This document shows, in pieces, positions 61,595-64,000 of a DNA stretch of 64,000 nucleotides. Within the stretch, counting starts at the first letter, position 1. Each line of letters starts with the position of its first letter. The translations under genes were made by a program, and so were the position numbers. The notes beneath the pieces were generated by a model. The model was given only the letters and a program-made list of their open reading frames with translations, was not told where the DNA came from and made no database searches. The DNA is from Planotetraspora mira (GTDB lineage: Bacteria > Actinomycetota > Actinomycetes > Streptosporangiales > Streptosporangiaceae): positions 21,120-85,119 of the forward strand of contig NZ_BOOO01000044.1 of NCBI RefSeq assembly GCF_016863275.1, given 5' to 3'.

Positions 61595-61659
61595 ATCAGC
61601 GAAAGGCGGTTCCATGCCGCCGGCCGATGGGCGAGCGCTGTGCGATTCCGAGTGTTGCT

Positions 61660-64000
61660 TCAGCCGGAACCCCGCGAAATCTGCCGGAGGATGGTCTCGT
61701 CCGTGATCTTTTTGTCGTTGGCGAGGAGGAATGCCTTGCTGAGAATGAGGGATAGGCGGCCGTCTTCTTCGAAGGGGAGGAACAACCTGGTGTCGCGTTT
61801 GCGAGCGGAGACGATGCACAAGTAGACGTCGCCGGGGTCCATGAGGATGTTGGCGCTGCCCAGGTGGATCTTGTAGGTGCGCAGGTCTCCGCGGACGACG
61901 AGGAAACGGTCGGTGAGGCTGCAGCGGTCGGCGACAGCCGTACGGGGGAGCAGCCGCGCCAGGGCGTCGCGGCGCACCTCGGCCGATGGCGGCAGATCGC
62001 CGAATGAGATCTCTCGCCAGTAGTCCCGGTAGCGGTCCTCGCCGCGGTCCACCCATTCGGGGTCGGCGGCGATCGAGGTGACCGCGACGAACAGGTCCAC
62101 ATCCCGCATGGCCTCGCTGAACACCAGCGGCGGCACCTCGGCCAGGTCGACCTGGCGGAAAGCACGCCCCTCCCGCCGGTCGAAGCGGACTTGGTCGGTG
62201 GCGGCCAGCGTCACCTCATGGCCTGCGTCGACGTCTGCGGTCTCGTAGCAGAACCGGACCCGCCATGCGCCCTCGGCCAGTTCCTTCTTGGCATCGGCGT
62301 CGTAGCCGCCGTCGAAGGGCCCCAGCCAGTTCGTCTGCCAGCCACGCTCCTTGAGCAGCGCGTACAGCCGCGGGTGGTCGACGATGTGGGCGGCGAAGCG
62401 GTTGGAGTAGACGCGTGTCTGCTCTTCGGCGGGGGTGAGCAGGTAGACCTCGCGGAACGCCTGTTTGAAGGGCTGGCGCAGCCGCCGCTCGGTCACCGTC
62501 TCCCGCCAGGCGGTGACTTCCTCCAGAGTGGCGCGGGCGGGATGCCACAGCTGAACCGGAGAGCCCGGCGCGGCCTCGTCCGGCAGGAAGCCCTTCCCTC
62601 CCGCCTCCCAGATCAGACCGCGCGCGACGGCGCCGGTGATCGGGTGGTCCCGGTAGTAGCGGGCCCATTCCTCATGCGGCCACACCCGGTCCGTGGTGAA
62701 CAGCCCCTCCAGGCGCGCCCGCTCGGCCGACAGCGTCTGGCGGATCTCCTTCGCCACGGCCTTGAGCGCCTTCAGGTCGTCGGTCTCCTTCAGTACGGCG
62801 GGCGCGGTGCGAACCGTGGTGCCGTCCGGAGATCGGAAGCTGAGCCGTACGGTCATCGCGTCCTCGACCGTGAGCACCGCGGTCCAGTCGCCGATCGTGT
62901 GCGTCAGCATTCCCTCGGGGCCGAGCCCGTGATCGGGGACGCTGCGCTCGAGCAGTTGGCCGGGTGTGATCCCTTGGCGGCCGGCGGCGGCGTTGAGCGC
63001 GGTGTCGATCTGCTTGCGCAGTGCACGATGCCTGATCGATCGCTGCAGCCGCCACAGAGCCTCGATGGCCGCCGGATCCTGGCAGTCGCCCAGCGCGTTG
63101 ATCGCGGCGCCCGCCAGCTTCAGGTCTTCCCGCACGTCTCGGCGGGCTCCCGACGTGCGCAGGGCGAGGTCCGTCAGCGCTGGTACGACGTTTTCCGCCC
63201 GGAGCAGGGCGGCGGCCCAGACGAACCCGCGGGCCACGTCCGCGTTGGGGTCCGAGACGATCAGCCGGGCCGTGCCCCAGTCGGTGTTCCACTCGGTGAC
63301 GCGGGCGAAGGCGTCCAGAGCGGTGCGCACCAGGTCCTCGGCGCCGGCTGCCTGGAGCAACTCCAGGCAGCGGGCTCGCCAGGTCTTCGTGGGCCGTGGC
63401 CCGTTGAGCTCGCAGAGGTGCTCGATGAGCCGCACCAGGTCCGCCGGCGGCGCGTCGCCGAGGTGATCGCGTAGGGTCATGGCCCACTCGTCACAGGGGA
63501 CGAGGGCCGATGGCGGCAGCGCGTCGGGATCCGTCCGGAAGGCGCTCGCGATCAGGCGATGCAGCCGACGCCGCTTTCCGGCCTCGATGCCGCTGTCGGC
63601 CACGGCCCTGATGAGCGGCTTCATGTGCTCCCAAAGTGCCATTCGCTCCTCGTCCCTGAAACCCAGCGCCAGTTCCACCACCCGCGACAGCCACGCGTCA
63701 TCCCCATAGAGAAGGCCTCGGTCTCGCATCGCTGTGAACAGCGCGGCCACCTCCTGTACGGTCCACCCGTCCGAGCCGGAGAGAGCCAAGTCGAGCTCCT
63801 CGGCATAGCGGATCAACGAAGGCCGTGCGAGACAGATCGCAGCGGCTCGCCGAGCGACGCCCCGCTCCCGAGACAGCCGGCTCCTCATGTCGTGGCGGAC
63901 CTGTTCGGCCTCACGCCGCAGCTTGGCGCCGCGCGCTTCGGACCAGCCCGCCGGACGAGACAAGGGTTGAGAGAGGCGCTCCAGCTCCCGTTGCCGGGCG
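61660..64000 (-). CDS. DUF4132-domain protein, 5' end outside the window
   Basis: An open frame of at least 780 codons runs from TGA 61660 to the right edge without a start I can trust (a TTG at 63963 is only a possibility). The N-terminal part seen is helical and Arg-rich, with repeat-like segments (EDLVRTALDAFARV...). The C-terminal ~350 residues carry the DUF4132 domain (EEWARYYRDHPITGAVARGLIWE...; QPFKQAFREVYLLTPAEEQTRVYSNRFAAHIVDHPRLYALLKERGW; FRQVDLAEVPPLVFSEAMRDVDLFVAVTSIAADPEW). The domain, also found in E. coli MolR-like proteins, has no assigned biochemical function. It often lies near WGR or MoxR-type genes, none of which are in view. Confidence 0.85.
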   Translation of the reverse strand, partial: ARQRELERLSQPLSRPAGWSEARGAKLRREAEQVRHDMRSRLSRERGVARRAAAICLARPSLIRYAEELDLALSGSDGWTVQEVAALFTAMRDRGLLYGDDAWLSRVVELALGFRDEERMALWEHMKPLIRAVADSGIEAGKRRRLHRLIASAFRTDPDALPPSALVPCDEWAMTLRDHLGDAPPADLVRLIEHLCELNGPRPTKTWRARCLELLQAAGAEDLVRTALDAFARVTEWNTDWGTARLIVSDPNADVARGFVWAAALLRAENVVPALTDLALRTSGARRDVREDLKLAGAAINALGDCQDPAAIEALWRLQRSIRHRALRKQIDTALNAAAGRQGITPGQLLERSVPDHGLGPEGMLTHTIGDWTAVLTVEDAMTVRLSFRSPDGTTVRTAPAVLKETDDLKALKAVAKEIRQTLSAERARLEGLFTTDRVWPHEEWARYYRDHPITGAVARGLIWEAGGKGFLPDEAAPGSPVQLWHPARATLEEVTAWRETVTERRLRQPFKQAFREVYLLTPAEEQTRVYSNRFAAHIVDHPRLYALLKERGWQTNWLGPFDGGYDADAKKELAEGAWRVRFCYETADVDAGHEVTLAATDQVRFDRREGRAFRQVDLAEVPPLVFSEAMRDVDLFVAVTSIAADPEWVDRGEDRYRDYWREISFGDLPPSAEVRRDALARLLPRTAVADRCSLTDRFLVVRGDLRTYKIHLGSANILMDPGDVYLCIVSARKRDTRLFLPFEEDGRLSLILSKAFLLANDKKITDETILRQISRGSG

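Overview
The window is high-GC DNA with actinobacterial features. It encodes three markers of that phylum: two mycothiol-dependent isomerase-family enzymes, an F420-type NADP reductase homologue and short 'HIDL' leader peptides. Several genes look leaderless and many adjacent genes overlap by 4 bp (ATGA/GTGA). The gene mix (MmyB-type XRE regulators, many TetR regulators, SDR and luciferase-like enzymes, NarL-type two-component pairs beside ABC exporters) fits a soil actinomycete such as Streptosporangiales or Streptomycetales. The genus is an inference. No rRNA, tRNA or CRISPR array was seen.

Layout. 0-6.4 kb: an IS5-type transposase remnant fused to the 3' end of an RmlD-like gene, a Gly/Cys-rich secreted protein, an epoxide hydrolase, a mycothiol-dependent enzyme, an aminoglycoside-phosphotransferase-fold kinase and an XRE regulator. 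6.5-10.2 kb: two MDR oxidoreductases, a TauD-type dioxygenase and a TetR regulator with a double operator. 10.3-23 kb: a probable organosulfur island. It holds an SsuD-like monooxygenase, a Dpp/Opp-type ABC importer on the minus strand and, divergent to it, four tandem luciferase-like (LLM) monooxygenases. The two divergent operons each carry a 39-aa leader peptide (SRRHIDL core) and a promoter preceded by a CCTAC-N7-GTAGG-like palindrome. The same palindrome lies in front of the TauD and SsuD genes, so four transcription units look co-regulated, most simply by sulfur supply.

23-34 kb: lipoprotein, TetR/SDR/VOC, a two-PHP-domain CehA/McbA-type hydrolase, PadR with a membrane protein, two truncated SDR tails joined back to back, a second MmyB-type regulator with an SDR, and an IS-derived unit (33398-34866). 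That unit has perfect 46-bp inverted ends and encloses a mycothiol-dependent enzyme gene and a decayed transposase. 34.8-40.5 kb: NarL-type response regulator and kinase, divergent from a lipoprotein, a peptidoglycan-binding adaptor and a MacB-like ABC exporter. 40.5-48.6 kb: cyanase, MFS/AraC pair, a peptidoglycan-binding membrane protein, a hemerythrin-domain protein and an AraC/RclA-like flavoprotein pair.

48.8-64 kb: a second kinase/regulator pair divergent from an ABC-2 exporter, a methyltransferase, a SnoaL-like protein, a TetR regulator with three operators facing an F420-type reductase, an SDR, a stand-alone TOPRIM protein, an NlpC/P60 hydrolase, a WYL regulator facing a DinB-like protein, an NmrA-like reductase, and a DUF4132 protein cut by the right edge.
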